Part shown: positions 25,828 through 36,415 of the stretch, piece by piece
How positions within the stretch are numbered: the first letter of the stretch is position 1
How the letters are laid out: every line of letters starts with the position of its first letter
DNA from: Vibrio vulnificus NBRC 15645 = ATCC 27562
GTDB taxonomy: Bacteria; Pseudomonadota; Gammaproteobacteria; Enterobacterales; Vibrionaceae
Direction of reading: 5' to 3'
Length of the DNA: 64,000 nucleotides
Assembly: GCF_002224265.1 (NCBI RefSeq)
Contig: NZ_CP012881.1
Span: 1,612,001 to 1,676,000 of the forward strand
Translations under genes and position numbers: made by a program
Notes under the pieces: model-generated
Database searches by the model: none
Told to the model about the DNA's origin: nothing
What the model saw: the letters and a program-made list of their open reading frames with translations, nothing else

Positions 25828-28257
25828 TTACGCCGATTTGAGCTGGAAGACACTCTCTTCAATCGTGAGCTTCACTTCCGGGTAGAGCAAGGCGTAGAGC
25901 AAAGTGGCAAACTGTGCGGTTTTCTCGCTGTCGCAGTTGCCGTCACTATCAAGGTAGCCTTGCTGTTTTAACGTGCTAAACAGAGAGGCGAACACACCTT
26001 TGTCGAAGTACTCCGGCGCATTGATGCCATGTAAGCGAGTCAAACGTTGAGCGATATCTTGGCTCTTTTGTTCCAAATCCGCTTTCGCCAATTCAGGATT
26101 GGAGACCAGCAGGTTGAAGGCAATCGAGTAGCGCTGAAGCGTTTCAGAGATGGTTCGACCGAGCAAGACAAGCGTTAAGGTATTCGCTTGATTTTTCGCA
26201 ACCTTATCATCTTTCAGGCTGATCAGATCCTGCGATACCAACTCATTTAGCACTTTCACAACCAGTTCATCGAGATCTTCTTCTTTGTGGCTCAAGAACA
26301 GTTCCGCTTTCAGGAATGGGTAAATCTCCGCCACTTGTTGCTGGATTTGGCTCACGGTTAGATTTTCCTGGCGAATGATCATCTGTGCAATCAGCGATGG
26401 CAGCGCGAACAAGTGAATGATGTTGTTGCGGTAGTAGGTCATCAAGATCGACTGATTACGATCGAGCGAAATGATGTCGCCCATGGTGTCGGTTTCGATG
26501 ACAAACTTATCCAATGAAATCGCGTGTTCCACCAGAGTTTCCGCGCTTTCGGAAGGCACAGTATAAGTCTTTGAGTACGGTACGTTCTTCAAGAGCTGTA
26601 AATAGCACTCAATCTGATGAATCAGGGAATCTTTAGAAAGCGCACGCTGACGTGAGGCAAGTAATGCGGTGGCACACAAGGTCAACGCGTTCGCGGCCGC
26701 AGCGTCGTTAATGTGCGTCATCATCTTGTTCGCCAACTGGTTCACCACTGGATTGATCCATTGAGGTCGGCTTGCACCCATTGGGTCGATGTCTTTGGTC
26801 CACTCAGGGGCATGCTCGTTGAGGTATTGGTTGAGCGGAATAGGCTCACCAAAGTTGACATAACCCAAGCCAAAGTTACGCAGTTTGCGCAGCGTGCGCA
26901 GCACAAGACCCGCGTTTTCTTTCTCTTTACGTTTACCACGCAACTCTTTGGCGTAGGTTGCTACTTCCATCACGTGCTCGTAGCCAATGTAAACGGGCAC
27001 TAAGGTGACTGGGCGATTTAGCCCACGCAGCATCGCTTGAATGGTCATTGCCAACATGCCAGTTTTGGCTGGCAGTAAACGACCCGTGCGCGAGCGGCCA
27101 CCTTCTGAGAAGTATTCTACCGAGTAACCTTTGGCAAAGAGCTCTGCCAAATATTCGCGGAAAATGGTCGAATAAAGACGATTGCCTTTGAAGCTACGAC
27201 GAATAAAGAACGCCCCACCGCGGCGGAAAATCGGACCCGCAGGGAAGAAGTTGAGGTTTATGCCCGCGGCAATATGCGGCGGCACCATCCCTTCGTGATA
27301 AAGCACGTAAGAGAGTAATAGGTAGTCCATGTGGCTGCGATGGCAAGGCACATACACAATCTCATGACCATCTTGCGCTAGACGACGCACCGTCGCGGCG
27401 TTGTTGATGTTAAGCCCCTGATAGAGCTTGTTCCAAAGCCATCCCAGCAAGCGATCGCCTTGTTTCACCAAGGAGTAGGAGAAGTCTGCTGCAATCTCAT
27501 CCATGATGTCTTGCGCTTCTTTACGCGCTTTCTCCATCGAGATGTTTTTGCTTTTTGCTTCTTCCTCAATCGCTTGCTCAATGGCTGGCGATTTCATCAA
27601 ACGAGCGAACAGAACTTGGCGTGAAGGCAAGTCCGGGCCAGAAGCCGCCAGTTTTTGACGCGAGAAGTGAATGCGTGCTACGCGCGCCAACTTGTGGGCA
27701 ATCGAGCTATCGGTGCCGTGTGATTGCGCCATGTAACGCAGTGATACCACAGGACTAAAGCGCACAAGGCAATCACGGCCGGCGGTGATCACCGCTTTGG
27801 CTTTTTGCAGGCCATTCATCGCTTGTAGGTAAGGCTTATTGTTGCCCTCTTTACCCGGTTTACGCCCCCACAATACAGTGGCAGGGATCACCTGAACATC
27901 CAGTTCGCTGTCTTCCGCGTGCAGTGTCAGCAGTTCAGAAAAGAGTGCGATGGAGTCACTTGGCACATCGTTATCGCTTTGAACCAAGGTTGGTCGAGAG
28001 GCGATAAACACATAACGTTTGAGTGATTTGCCATGAATCTCAAGCGGAGAAAGTGGATCGGGTAATCCTAACTCGAGTGCATGTTTTTGGAGCGTTAATA
28101 AGTCCACGGCCGAGCGAAACGGCAGGGCATAAACAATCGGCTTATTAATATCGATATGGTGATCGTCGATTGGATTAGAAGGAATTGCAGTGCCTTTTAC
28201 CAACGCCGACAGCGGTAGCTTCAGTAATGAATGTGAAAATGATTGTCCTGAAGACAT
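25828..28257 (-). CDS. plsB: glycerol-3-phosphate 1-O-acyltransferase
   Basis: An 809-residue inner-membrane enzyme that acylates glycerol-3-phosphate at position 1, the first step of phospholipid synthesis. The catalytic HX4D motif is HRSHMD (H306, D311). [16 protein letters not shown] and [16 protein letters not shown] hold the substrate-binding Arg and Glu residues, and VPVYIGYE is block IV. The length is usual for the family. It is divergent from lexA, as in E. coli. Confidence 0.96.
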   Translation of the reverse strand: MSSGQSFSHSLLKLPLSALVKGTAIPSNPIDDHHIDINKPIVYALPFRSAVDLLTLQKHALELGLPDPLSPLEIHGKSLKRYVFIASRPTLVQSDNDVPSDSIALFSELLTLHAEDSELDVQVIPATVLWGRKPGKEGNNKPYLQAMNGLQKAKAVITAGRDCLVRFSPVVSLRYMAQSHGTDSSIAHKLARVARIHFSRQKLAASGPDLPSRQVLFARLMKSPAIEQAIEEEAKSKNISMEKARKEAQDIMDEIAADFSYSLVKQGDRLLGWLWNKLYQGLNINNAATVRRLAQDGHEIVYVPCHRSHMDYLLLSYVLYHEGMVPPHIAAGINLNFFPAGPIFRRGGAFFIRRSFKGNRLYSTIFREYLAELFAKGYSVEYFSEGGRSRTGRLLPAKTGMLAMTIQAMLRGLNRPVTLVPVYIGYEHVMEVATYAKELRGKRKEKENAGLVLRTLRKLRNFGLGYVNFGEPIPLNQYLNEHAPEWTKDIDPMGASRPQWINPVVNQLANKMMTHINDAAAANALTLCATALLASRQRALSKDSLIHQIECYLQLLKNVPYSKTYTVPSESAETLVEHAISLDKFVIETDTMGDIISLDRNQSILMTYYRNNIIHLFALPSLIAQMIIRQENLTVSQIQQQVAEIYPFLKAELFLSHKEEDLDELVVKVLNELVSQDLISLKDDKVAKNQANTLTLVLLGRTISETLQRYSIAFNLLVSNPELAKADLEQKSQDIAQRLTRLHGINAPEYFDKGVFASLFSTLKQQGYLDSDGNCDSEKTAQFATLLYALLYPEVKLTIEESVFQLKSA

Positions 28258-28531
28258 ATAGGTTCACAGCCTCAATAGAATTCAAACATACCCAAACTTA
28301 TTTCTGTTACTGAATGATTCCAGTAATAGGAATAAATCTGAGCGATAATTTTTAAGCGGCAAGGATACCAGAACTGGTCAAACCTTTTAACTTAATTGAG
28401 TATGGATTAGACGAATTTCCTTAAATTGCGTTGAACCGAGCGAGTCAAGCGCGGCGTTTTAAACACAAATGTTCAGCAAAAAGAGAGAAGAAATTAAAAA
28501 ACAATCAATTGGGTTTCCATTTGTACAATTA

Positions 28532-28567
28532 CTGGATATACTCACAGTTAACTGTATAAAAAGACAG
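28532..28567 (+). promoter_or_regulatory. two LexA (SOS) boxes in the lexA promoter
   Basis: CTGGATATACTCACAG (28532-28547) matches the CTGT-N8-ACAG pattern with one change. CTGTATAAAAAGACAG (28552-28567) matches it fully. Paired boxes before lexA are the usual autoregulatory layout. The second box ends seven bases before the ATG. The rest of the 317-base plsB-lexA gap is AT-rich and holds no other recognised element. Confidence 0.93.
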
Positions 28568-28574
28568 GTGACCT

Positions 28575-29198
28575 ATGAAGCCGTTAACGCCACGCCAACA
28601 ACAAGTTTTCGATCTGATTAAAAGCAAGATCGAAGTGACTGGAATGCCACCCACTCGTGCGGAAATTGCGCGTGAGCTGGGCTTTCGCTCTGCCAATGCG
28701 GCAGAAGAACATTTAAAAGCGCTTGCTCGTAAGCAGGTGATCGAAATTGTCCCAGGAGCCTCTCGTGGGATCCGTATTCTGCTCGAAGAGGAAGCGGCAA
28801 ATGATGAGCCGGGTTTACCTCTGATTGGCCGAGTTGCGGCAGGGGAGCCTATCTTGGCGCAAGAGCATGTGGAAATGCACTACCAAGTGGATCCGAGCAT
28901 GTTCCGACCTCAAGCCGATTTTCTTTTGCGCGTTCATGGCGAAAGTATGAAAGACATTGGCATTATGGATGGTGACTTGTTGGCTGTGCACAAAACACAA
29001 GACGTGCGCAATGGGCAAGTTGTGGTCGCGCGCGTTGAAGATGATGTGACGGTAAAACGTTTGGAACGTAAAGGTTCAACCGTGCTGCTCCATGCAGAAA
29101 ATGAAGAGTTTGCGCCTATCGAAGTGGATCTCACTAGCCAGCAGTTGACCATTGAAGGCATTGCTGTAGGCATTATCCGCAATACGGATTGGATGTAA
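28575..29198 (+). CDS. lexA: LexA repressor
   Basis: A 207-residue SOS repressor. The N-terminal winged helix ([24 protein letters not shown]) binds SOS boxes. The self-cleavage site is Ala89-Gly90 in RVAAGEP, and the catalytic dyad is Ser124 in GESMKD and Lys161 in DVTVKRLE. It is regulated by the two SOS boxes directly upstream and by RecA-stimulated self-cleavage. Confidence 0.97.
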   Translation: MKPLTPRQQQVFDLIKSKIEVTGMPPTRAEIARELGFRSANAAEEHLKALARKQVIEIVPGASRGIRILLEEEAANDEPGLPLIGRVAAGEPILAQEHVEMHYQVDPSMFRPQADFLLRVHGESMKDIGIMDGDLLAVHKTQDVRNGQVVVARVEDDVTVKRLERKGSTVLLHAENEEFAPIEVDLTSQQLTIEGIAVGIIRNTDWM

Positions 29199-29227
29199 TA
29201 CGCCCAATCATGTGCAAAGCAATGCTC

Positions 29228-29260
29228 AATAAGCTCCGTTTCTACGGAGCTTATTTGTTT
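29228..29260 (+). terminator. lexA terminator
   Basis: A 12-bp stem (AATAAGCTCCGT/ACGGAGCTTATT) with a 4-base loop and T-rich tail follows lexA. Confidence 0.88.
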
Positions 29261-29333
29261 TGTCTCGGCCTCATTTGACGATCGTTTCTCAGTAAGGCGT
29301 CAGTGAGGGTGCACCGCATGGATTGAAATTGCA

Positions 29334-29352
29334 ATTGAGATTTATTATCATT
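29334..29352. promoter_or_regulatory. candidate Fur box
   Basis: ATTGAGATTTATTATCATT matches 16 of 19 positions of the 19-base Fur consensus (AATGATAAT-T-ATTATCATT) by direct comparison. It lies 36 bases upstream of the methyltransferase start. Confidence 0.65.
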
Positions 29353-29387
29353 AAGTTCTTTTATGGAACGATGAGAAAGGTCTCGTG

Positions 29388-30200
29388 ATGTCTTCAATCA
29401 AACAGTCATCGGAAAAGGGATATCCGGTACCAGCAAGATTGTTGCAGCCGTTGTGGCTTCGTAGCCGAGAAAGCTTGGTTGACGGAGGCTTAATCTATGA
29501 CCCGATTGCCGCGAAAGCCTGTTTAAGTTGCAAGCTTGCGCCTGAGTGTTTATCTGGTGATGTGGCGCAAAAGCAGCTGTTACACGCGACCTTAGCGCAG
29601 CAGTGCGATCAACAAGTCTCGCAGTTTTTACAGCAGCACCCAGAAGGGTGGATTATTAACGTTGGTGCTGGTCTCGATACGCGCTTTTATCGTCTTGATA
29701 ATGGTCGATGCCATTGGGTTGAGTTGGATGTTACTGAAAACTTGCTCTGGCGTCAGCGATTGTTCCACAAGAATGAACGCTACCAGCAGCAGCATGGCAG
29801 TGTCGATGACCTCTCTTGCTTAGAGCAACTGGCGATCAACGACAAGACACCGGTATTGATCGTGTGTGAGTTGGCGCTGCTCGATTGCCCATTGGCGCAG
29901 GTTGCTAACTTTGTGCAATTGCTAGGACGACGTTTTGTGTCTGCGCAGGTATGCATGGTATTGGCAGGGGACTTAACCGACAGCAGCCTGGGGCAGAAAT
30001 TGGGCTCGGATCGTTATGCGCATGCCATGGCGGCGCCGGCAGAACAAGTATTGCAGTGGCTCCCTTGGGCCCAATGGGTCAAAGTGTTTTCTCCCTTCGA
30101 TCGTTTTTGTGCACGTTGGAAAACATGGCAACGTTGGCTAAGTAAAATTCCCATGCTGAAACATCGTCTTACTCCCGTCGTGGTCCATATGAAATGGTAA
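29388..30200 (+). CDS. LCM-like class I SAM methyltransferase
   Basis: A 270-residue protein resembling the leucine carboxyl methyltransferase-like family (COG3315). IINVGAGLDTRFYRLD is the SAM-binding loop, HWVELDV the acidic strand end, and PVLIVCELALLDCP a later family segment. A Cys-containing stretch CLSCKLAPECL near residue 45 is unusual. The ATG at 29388 is preferred to the GTG at 29385 because of the AAAGG at 29376. The Fur box upstream suggests induction by iron starvation. The substrate is unknown. Confidence 0.68.
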   Translation: MSSIKQSSEKGYPVPARLLQPLWLRSRESLVDGGLIYDPIAAKACLSCKLAPECLSGDVAQKQLLHATLAQQCDQQVSQFLQQHPEGWIINVGAGLDTRFYRLDNGRCHWVELDVTENLLWRQRLFHKNERYQQQHGSVDDLSCLEQLAINDKTPVLIVCELALLDCPLAQVANFVQLLGRRFVSAQVCMVLAGDLTDSSLGQKLGSDRYAHAMAAPAEQVLQWLPWAQWVKVFSPFDRFCARWKTWQRWLSKIPMLKHRLTPVVVHMKW

Positions 30201-30229
30201 AAAAACAGCAGGAATTTCCTGCTGTTTTT
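30199..30229. terminator. terminator between the methyltransferase gene and sthA
   Basis: A stem AAACAGCAGGAA pairs with TTCCTGCTGTTT, with A and T runs on both sides, between convergent genes. Confidence 0.88.
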
Positions 30230-30253
30230 GTTTGGGGAGCGGGGGAGTTCACA

Positions 30254-31654
30254 CTAGAACAGACGATTTAGTCCATTGAGTGCGGCAACGCGATACGCTT
30301 CGGCCATGGTGGGGTAGTTGAAGGTGGTATTGACGAAATACTCGATGGTATTGGCTTCACCTTTTTGCTCCATGATCGCTTGGCCGATGTGAATGATTTC
30401 CGCTGCGCGTTCCCCAAAGCAGTGAATGCCAAGAATTTCTTTGGTTTCACGATGGAAGAGAATCTTCAAGCTGCCGATGTCTTTGCCGGCAATCTGCGCG
30501 CGAGCCAGATGTTTGAACGAAGAGCGGCCAACTTCATAGGGCACTTTCGCTGCGGTTAATTCTTGTTCTGTTTTACCAACCGAGCTGATTTCTGGAATGG
30601 TGTAAATCCCCGTTGGGATGTCATCAATCAGATAGCCATCGGCTTTGCCCTTAGTAATGGCTTGCGCCACAAAGCGCCCTTGGTCATACGCCGCGCTGGC
30701 AAGACTTGGGTAACCAATCACATCGCCCACTGCGTAAACGTGTTCCACTTCGGTTTGGTAATTGCCATCAACTTTCAGCTGGCCGCGAGAGTCACCTTGA
30801 AGCCCAACCGCGGGCAGGTTCAATTTGTCGGTGTTCCCGGTGCGACCATTGGCGTAGAGCAAGCAATCGGCTTTCATTTTCTTGCCCGACTGAAGATGAA
30901 CAATCACACCATCTTCGGTGCCTTCAATGCGTTCATAGGTTTCATCATTACGGATCACGACGCCGCTGTTCCAGAAGTGGTAGGAAAGCGCATCGGACAC
31001 TTCGTTGTCCAAAAATGCCAGCAAGCGATCGCGTGTGTTGATGAGGTCGGTTTTAACCCCCAAACCACGGAAGATGGATGCGTATTCACAACCAATCACC
31101 CCCGCGCCATAGATGATGATGTGGCGAGGGTCGTGTTTGAGACTGAGAATGGAATCGCTGTCGTAGATTCGCTCATGATTAAAGTCGACATCGGCTGGTT
31201 GATAAGGGCGAGAGCCAGTGGCAATCACAAACTTATCCGCTGTATACACTTCTTCAGTGCCGTCGTTTTGCGTCACGCTAATGGTGTGCGCATCGGTAAA
31301 GCGGGCAGTGCCGAAAATCAATTGGCACTGATTGCGGTCATAAAAGCCTTGGCGCAAGCGAGTCTGCTTGTCGATAACGGATTTCGCGTGGCCGAGAATG
31401 GTTGAGAACGTGGCGTGTAAACTGGAGTTGTTTTTGCAAAACAGAGGGTTGCTGTTGAATTCAATAATACGGCTAACCGCATGGCGCAGTGCTTTGGATG
31501 GAATGGTGCCCCAGTGAGTACAACCGCCGCCAACGCTGCTCTCTTTTTCCACCACTGCGACTTTCAGGCCAGCTTTGGTTAAACCCATTGCTGCCCCTTC
31601 ACCGCCAGGGCCGCTCCCGATAACAATCACATCGAAGTGATTCGCATGCGCCAT
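30254..31654 (-). CDS. sthA: soluble pyridine nucleotide transhydrogenase
   Basis: A 466-residue FAD enzyme that transfers hydride between NADPH and NAD. The FAD motif is [19 protein letters not shown] at the N-terminus. [18 protein letters not shown] stands where related disulfide reductases have CXXXXC, with the second Cys missing, as expected for Sth[21 protein letters not shown] is the second nucleotide site and [20 protein letters not shown] is the FAD ribityl region. It is divergent from fabR, as in E. coli. Confidence 0.95.
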   Translation of the reverse strand: MAHANHFDVIVIGSGPGGEGAAMGLTKAGLKVAVVEKESSVGGGCTHWGTIPSKALRHAVSRIIEFNSNPLFCKNNSSLHATFSTILGHAKSVIDKQTRLRQGFYDRNQCQLIFGTARFTDAHTISVTQNDGTEEVYTADKFVIATGSRPYQPADVDFNHERIYDSDSILSLKHDPRHIIIYGAGVIGCEYASIFRGLGVKTDLINTRDRLLAFLDNEVSDALSYHFWNSGVVIRNDETYERIEGTEDGVIVHLQSGKKMKADCLLYANGRTGNTDKLNLPAVGLQGDSRGQLKVDGNYQTEVEHVYAVGDVIGYPSLASAAYDQGRFVAQAITKGKADGYLIDDIPTGIYTIPEISSVGKTEQELTAAKVPYEVGRSSFKHLARAQIAGKDIGSLKILFHRETKEILGIHCFGERAAEIIHIGQAIMEQKGEANTIEYFVNTTFNYPTMAEAYRVAALNGLNRLF

Positions 31655-31938
31655 GATTTCATTCCTTGTTATATTTGCTTAACATTGCTTTAGCGAGATT
31701 TTAACTGATTATACCAGCAGGTAAACAGCAGGCACGGCAGAGAGTGGAAGTGATCACGCACATTTCACGAAAACCAATCAATGGCATGGCGAATGTCGAT
31801 AAATTGAGCACAAAAGATTGCATAACCGCCTTGGCCAGTAGTAACGTGCTCGCCAAGGCGCATCATCGCTTATCGCTAGCAATGATTCGCGCTATAGTAA
31901 CGGCCGGAAGCCAATTTAAGATAAGAGCAAACATCATA

Positions 31939-32580
31939 ATGAAATCAATGGGTATTCGCGCACAGCAGAAAGAGAAAACGCGTCGTTCTTTGATTGACGC
32001 GGCATTTAGCCAATTGAGTGCTGATCGCAGTTTTTCCAATCTCAGCTTGCGAGAAGTAGCCAGAGAAGCGGGCATTGCGCCTACCTCGTTCTATCGCCAT
32101 TTTAAAGATATGGATGAGTTAGGTTTAACCATGGTGGATGAAGGTGGTTTGCTGTTACGTCAATTGATGCGCCAAGCACGTCAGCGCATCGTCAAAGAAG
32201 GCAGCGTGATCCGCACTTCGGTGGAAACCTTTATGGAGTTTATCGAAAGTAGCCCCAACGTATTTCGCCTATTGTTAAGAGAACGCTCTGGAACCTCGGC
32301 TGAATTTCGTGCCGCTGTGGTCCGCGAAATGCAGCACTTCGCGGCAGAGCTCACTGAGTATTTAATTAGCACAGGGATGAACCGAGAAGAAGCGTTGGCG
32401 CAGGCTGAAGCGTCGGTGATTCTGGTCTTTAGTTCCGGTGCAGAAGCTTTAGACTTAGACCGACGCGAGCGTGATGAGCTGGCCGAGCGTCTGATTATGC
32501 AGTTGCGAATGGTCGCCAAAGGTGCGTACTGGTATCGCAAGGAACGTGAACGTAACCGATTAAAAGGTGAGATAGAATAA
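31939..32580 (+). CDS. fabR: FabR, TetR-type repressor of unsaturated fatty acid synthesis
   Basis: A TetR-family repressor of 213 residues. [20 protein letters not shown] and the helix-turn-helix [20 protein letters not shown] match E. coli FabR almost exactly. FabR represses fabA and fabB in response to acyl-chain composition. Two ATGs lie at 31939 and 31948; the second aligns with the E. coli start. The frame is open upstream to 31744 without family similarity. The stop overlaps the yijD start by one base. Confidence 0.93.
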   Translation: MKSMGIRAQQKEKTRRSLIDAAFSQLSADRSFSNLSLREVAREAGIAPTSFYRHFKDMDELGLTMVDEGGLLLRQLMRQARQRIVKEGSVIRTSVETFMEFIESSPNVFRLLLRERSGTSAEFRAAVVREMQHFAAELTEYLISTGMNREEALAQAEASVILVFSSGAEALDLDRRERDELAERLIMQLRMVAKGAYWYRKERERNRLKGEIE

Positions 32581-32960
32581 TGTCTAATGATACTGAAAAT
32601 AACGTGAATCGCAGTTCGGAAAGGAAGACTCTGGTATTGGCGTTGATCACGGGAATGTGTGGCGATGCTATCCTTTCTTGGCTGACAATGAGCGAAGTCT
32701 CTTTCTCCATTTTCCCTATTATTGCCTTAGTGCTGGCTGTGCAGGCACTCTACCGTGAGTATCTCAATCATCCCGTGTCGGAAGAGATTCCTTTGGTTGG
32801 GCTGGCGTGCTTTTTTGTCGGGGCGTTTGGTCACTCGGCCTTTATTAAAGCTCAGCATCCTGAAGCGGGCTCGAACTTCTTCGCGATCATGGTGGTGTTA
32901 CTGCTGTTGGCGTGGATTGGCAGTAAGTTGGGATACATTCGCCGCCCAAGTGCCGATTAG
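32580..32960 (+). CDS. yijD: DUF1422 membrane protein YijD
   Basis: A 126-residue membrane protein with four hydrophobic segments, including LALITGMCGDAILSWLTM and FFAIMVVLLLLAWIGSKLG. Its position after fabR with a TAATG overlap, and before trmA, is the same as E. coli yijD. The role is unknown; the conserved coupling to fabR hints at membrane lipid homeostasis. Confidence 0.88.
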   Translation: MSNDTENNVNRSSERKTLVLALITGMCGDAILSWLTMSEVSFSIFPIIALVLAVQALYREYLNHPVSEEIPLVGLACFFVGAFGHSAFIKAQHPEAGSNFFAIMVVLLLLAWIGSKLGYIRRPSAD

Positions 32961-32976
32961 TACGATTTTAGAGCGA

Positions 32977-33007
32977 AAAAAACGAGCCATTCACGGCTCG
33001 TTTTTGT
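32977..33007. terminator. bidirectional terminator between yijD and trmA
   Basis: An 11-bp stem (AAAAACGAGCC/GGCTCGTTTTT) lies between convergent genes with T runs on both strands. Confidence 0.92.
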
Positions 33008-33017
33008 TTGATACTGC

Positions 33018-34127
33018 TTAGGCTTTACGCTCTAGCATGACACCCGCTTCCATGTGGTGGGTGTATGGGAACTGATCGAACAGAGCAAAGCGAGTGATGT
33101 GGTGTGTTTCGCTCAGAATGTCCAAGTTCTCTTTTAATGTCTCTGGGTTACAAGAAATGTACAGGATACGCTCATAACCTTGCACCATTTTACAAGTGTC
33201 GATATCCATGCCTGAGCGTGGTGGATCGACAAAAATGGTATTGCAGTTATAGCTCTTGAGATCGATACCATTGTCTTTCAGACGACGGAATTCACGTTTC
33301 CCTTCCATGGCTTCGGTAAACTCTTCCGCTGACATGCGGATGATTTGCACATTCTCAATCTTGTTCGCAGCAATATTGTATTGCGCCGATTCCACCGACG
33401 GTTTTGCCAATTCTGTGGCCAGAACGCGCTCAAAGTTTTGCGCCAGCGCAAGGGAGAAATTGCCGTTACCACAGTAGAGCTCCAATAAATCGCCTTGGCT
33501 TTCTTGGGTGCAATCGACCGCCCACTCCAACATTTTCTCCGCGACTTTGCCGTTCGGTTGAGTAAAGCTATTTTCCACTTGCTGGTAGATGTAAGGCTTG
33601 CCGTTGACGTCGAGCTTTTCGACCACGTAATCACGGTCCAGGACGATCTTCATTTTACGTGCGCGACCAATCAAGTTGAGGTTAAAACCTTCGTCATTCA
33701 GGCGCTGTTTTAAGGCTTTGGCATTTTCAATCCACGCATCGTCCAATTGGCGATGGTAAAGCAGAGACACCAGAATCTCGCCGCTTAGAGTGGAAAGGAA
33801 ATCGACTTGGAACAGTTTACGACGCAGCGATTCATTGTCTTTCATCGCATCAATCAATAAAGGCATGAGATCGTTGATCAAGCGGCTTGCTGCCGGAAAC
33901 TGGTCAACACGGTATTTTTCACGCGTCTCTTGGTTGAACATGATGTAGTACATCTCTTCCCCTTCATGCCAAACGCGGAACTCAGCGCGCATGCGGTAGT
34001 GCTGATCTGGAGACTCAAACACTTCCAGCTCAGGGGCTTGATAAGGTGCGAACATATTGGTTAAGCGTTGCACTTTTTCTGCTAACTGTTGCTGATAGCG
34101 TTGTGGGTTTACATCAAGAGTCGCCAT
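33018..34127 (-). CDS. trmA: tRNA (uracil-54-C5)-methyltransferase
   Basis: A 369-residue enzyme that makes ribothymidine at position 54 of t[22 protein letters not shown] is the SAM site, [12 protein letters not shown] motif IV, and [10 protein letters not shown] carries the catalytic Cys. The final [11 protein letters not shown] holds the general-base Glu. It also modifies tmRNA in E. coli. It is divergent from btuB, as in E. coli. Confidence 0.95.
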   Translation of the reverse strand: MATLDVNPQRYQQQLAEKVQRLTNMFAPYQAPELEVFESPDQHYRMRAEFRVWHEGEEMYYIMFNQETREKYRVDQFPAASRLINDLMPLLIDAMKDNESLRRKLFQVDFLSTLSGEILVSLLYHRQLDDAWIENAKALKQRLNDEGFNLNLIGRARKMKIVLDRDYVVEKLDVNGKPYIYQQVENSFTQPNGKVAEKMLEWAVDCTQESQGDLLELYCGNGNFSLALAQNFERVLATELAKPSVESAQYNIAANKIENVQIIRMSAEEFTEAMEGKREFRRLKDNGIDLKSYNCNTIFVDPPRSGMDIDTCKMVQGYERILYISCNPETLKENLDILSETHHITRFALFDQFPYTHHMEAGVMLERKA

Positions 34128-34289
34128 GAATTAATACCTTTCGGGTGCTTTAGAGATAAAGAGCGCAGATTTTATTCAATCCCTGTTCATTGTCCAGTGC
34201 CAAGGGGAAATTGATAAAGACTGCTGTGTAAAAATATAGCTTATGCGAATTCTAACTGGACAAATAATCAATCGCTTAATAGTATGCGC

Positions 34290-34485
34290 TTCAAGCTGGT
34301 GCTATCTAGAAGTATAGATGGCTGAATAGGGAATCCGGTGTGAATCCGGAACTGACGCGCAGCGGTAATAGAGAACGAAAGCTTAATCAGACACTGCACG
34401 ATGGAATCGTGTGGGAAGTCAGGCAAGTAGGTTAACAGCTCTTGAGTCCGAATACCTGCCAGCAACTGAGCAAACACTGGAAGCC
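34290..34485 (+). ncRNA. cobalamin riboswitch
   Basis: A cobalamin riboswitch leader lies directly before btuB. It has GAATCCGGTGTGAATCCGGA, GACGCGCAGCGGTAAT, the GGAAGTCAGGCAAGTAGG region, and the B12 box at 34444-34463 (GAGTCCGAATACCTGCC). The expression platform lies between about 34465 and the ATG at 34530. Bound adenosylcobalamin is expected to lower btuB expression. Confidence 0.93.
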
Positions 34486-34529
34486 TTATCTTCATGCTCG
34501 GTAGGATTTACGCGATTTAGGATTACAAA

Positions 34530-36371
34530 ATGCAAAAGTCTCTTTTAGCGATCGCCATGGCATCGCTGTTTACCCCTATCTCTTATTTACACGCTCAAGA
34601 AGTGCAAACCGATGACACTGTTGTCGTGACAGCCAACCGCTTTGAGCAAGTTGAATCTTCCGTTTTAGCGTCGATTAGCGTGGTGACGAAGGCTGAAATC
34701 GAGCAACTGAACGTGACCACTGCTCTTGATATCTTGAAAACACTTCCCGGTGTGGAGGTAAATAGTCAAGGTGGTAAAGGGCAAATCAGCAGCCTCTTTT
34801 TACGTGGTACTTCATCAAAACACACTTTAGTGCTCGTTGATGGCGTCAAAATTAACTCAGCAACAGCCGGTGGTGCTGAGTTAGGCTTAATCCCAGCTTT
34901 CGCTATTGAACAGATTGAAGTGGTGCGTGGGCCTCGAGCGGCAATTTATGGTTCAGATGCTATTGGTGGTGTCATTCATATCAAGACTATCCCAGCAAAC
35001 CGCCAAACTAAGCATGACGCGAACTTGGGTTATGGCAATGATGACCATTCATCATTGGCATGGCGATCTTCAGGAGAGTTAAATGATTCAACTCAGGCTT
35101 CTTTTGTCTTTTCAGATGAGAAAAGTGATGGCTATCGAGTCAATGAAGTTGCACCAAGTGATGACAGTCACGGTTATCAATCTCAAACTTTGTTTGGCTC
35201 ACTTCGTCATGAGATCAACGACGCTTGGTCTGTTCAGTTTAATGGTTATCAGCTGAGTTCAGATGTTGAATACTCAAACCAGTTTTCAGGTGTGAAGAAT
35301 GAGAGTAATACTGATTTTTATAGCATTGCTGGTTCATTAAATTTCCATAAAGACAACTATTCTTCTCAGTTGATGGTGTCACGTAGTGATAATGAATCGT
35401 GGGATGGTGTCGCCAGCGGTATGGTTGCTAAAACCGCGCTTTTCTCCAGCCGAAATTCAGTCTCGTGGCTGAACCATTGGGTTGTTGTGCCTGCACTCAC
35501 GTTAGCGGCTGGCGTGGATTATGATCAAGAGAATGCACGCCAAGGCGGCGCGAATGCCACAAATTACAGCAAAACGGAAAAAGACAATAAAGCCGCATAT
35601 GTTACGGCTCATTTCTCTAAGAACATCGTTACTGCTGAAGCAAGTATTCGCTCTGACGATGATAGCGCATTTGGTAAACACAACACTTGGAATCTAGGCT
35701 TAGGCATTGCTCCATCTGATTATGTTGAGTTTATAGCTTCAACGGGCACAGGTTTTAAAGCTCCAACATTTAACGATCTATATTGGCCAGGTTCAGGTAA
35801 TCCAAATTTGAAGCCAGAAACCTCAAAGTCGTCAGAAGTAGGAATTCGCAGCTATTTGCCTTTTGTGCAAATTGATGTTTCAGCATACAGAAACGAAATT
35901 GAAGATATGATCGATTGGGCTCCTACTGGGCCTGGAGGGGCTTGGACCCCTTCGAATATTGATAATGCGAAAATTGAAGGCATTGAAATTGAAGCATTGT
36001 TCGAGACAGGTGTGATTGAACATCGTGTTTCTGCAGAATGGAAAGATCCTCGAGATAAGTCAGACGATAGCCTTTTGATCCGCAGAGCGCGCGAAAACTT
36101 CAGTTGGGTGTCGACCTATTCGGCGGATCGCTTTGGGCTTTCTGCCGTTGCGAATTACGTGGGTGATCGCAAAGACAGCACGGGCAAAACGATGGATGCG
36201 TATACCCTGTTGGATATAAGTGCTAACTACAAGATCACAGAAGCATTAACGCTAGGTGCCAGAGTCGGCAACCTGTTCGACAAAGAGTATCAAACCGCAC
36301 ATAGCTCGGGTGGCAAATACTACGTAGGTGAAGGCCGAAATTGGTTTGCAACGGTCAATTACCGTTTCTAA
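34530..36371 (+). CDS. btuB: TonB-dependent vitamin B12 receptor BtuB
   Basis: A 613-residue outer-membrane receptor. A signal peptide ends near LHAQE, and the TonB box DTVVVTA begins near residue 28. The plug domain has SLFLRGTSSKHTLVLVDG and VVRGPRAAIYGSDAIGG. The 22-strand barrel ends NWFATVNYRF with the terminal Phe needed for assembly. The riboswitch upstream supports cobalamin as substrate. The protein is of usual length. Confidence 0.95.
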   Translation: MQKSLLAIAMASLFTPISYLHAQEVQTDDTVVVTANRFEQVESSVLASISVVTKAEIEQLNVTTALDILKTLPGVEVNSQGGKGQISSLFLRGTSSKHTLVLVDGVKINSATAGGAELGLIPAFAIEQIEVVRGPRAAIYGSDAIGGVIHIKTIPANRQTKHDANLGYGNDDHSSLAWRSSGELNDSTQASFVFSDEKSDGYRVNEVAPSDDSHGYQSQTLFGSLRHEINDAWSVQFNGYQLSSDVEYSNQFSGVKNESNTDFYSIAGSLNFHKDNYSSQLMVSRSDNESWDGVASGMVAKTALFSSRNSVSWLNHWVVVPALTLAAGVDYDQENARQGGANATNYSKTEKDNKAAYVTAHFSKNIVTAEASIRSDDDSAFGKHNTWNLGLGIAPSDYVEFIASTGTGFKAPTFNDLYWPGSGNPNLKPETSKSSEVGIRSYLPFVQIDVSAYRNEIEDMIDWAPTGPGGAWTPSNIDNAKIEGIEIEALFETGVIEHRVSAEWKDPRDKSDDSLLIRRARENFSWVSTYSADRFGLSAVANYVGDRKDSTGKTMDAYTLLDISANYKITEALTLGARVGNLFDKEYQTAHSSGGKYYVGEGRNWFATVNYRF

Positions 36372-36376
36372 TGTTC

Positions 36377-36404
36377 AAAGCCGCCTTCGGGCGGTTTTAT
36401 TTTT
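36377..36404 (+). terminator. hairpin with T tail between btuB and the DUF71 gene
   Basis: AAAGCCGCC, a TTCG loop and GGCGGTTTT are followed by ATTTTTC. It would terminate most btuB transcripts just before the next gene and may act as an attenuator. Confidence 0.75.
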
Positions 36405-36415
36405 CAGAGGGCGTG

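Noticed and set aside
30563..31405. A 280-codon open frame antisense to sthA
   Set aside because: It lies inside sthA, which is unmistakable on the other strand, and the translated product resembles no known family.
31744..31938. Upstream extension of FabR by 65 residues
   Set aside because: The added residues have no similarity to FabR, whose conserved start lies at 31939-31948.
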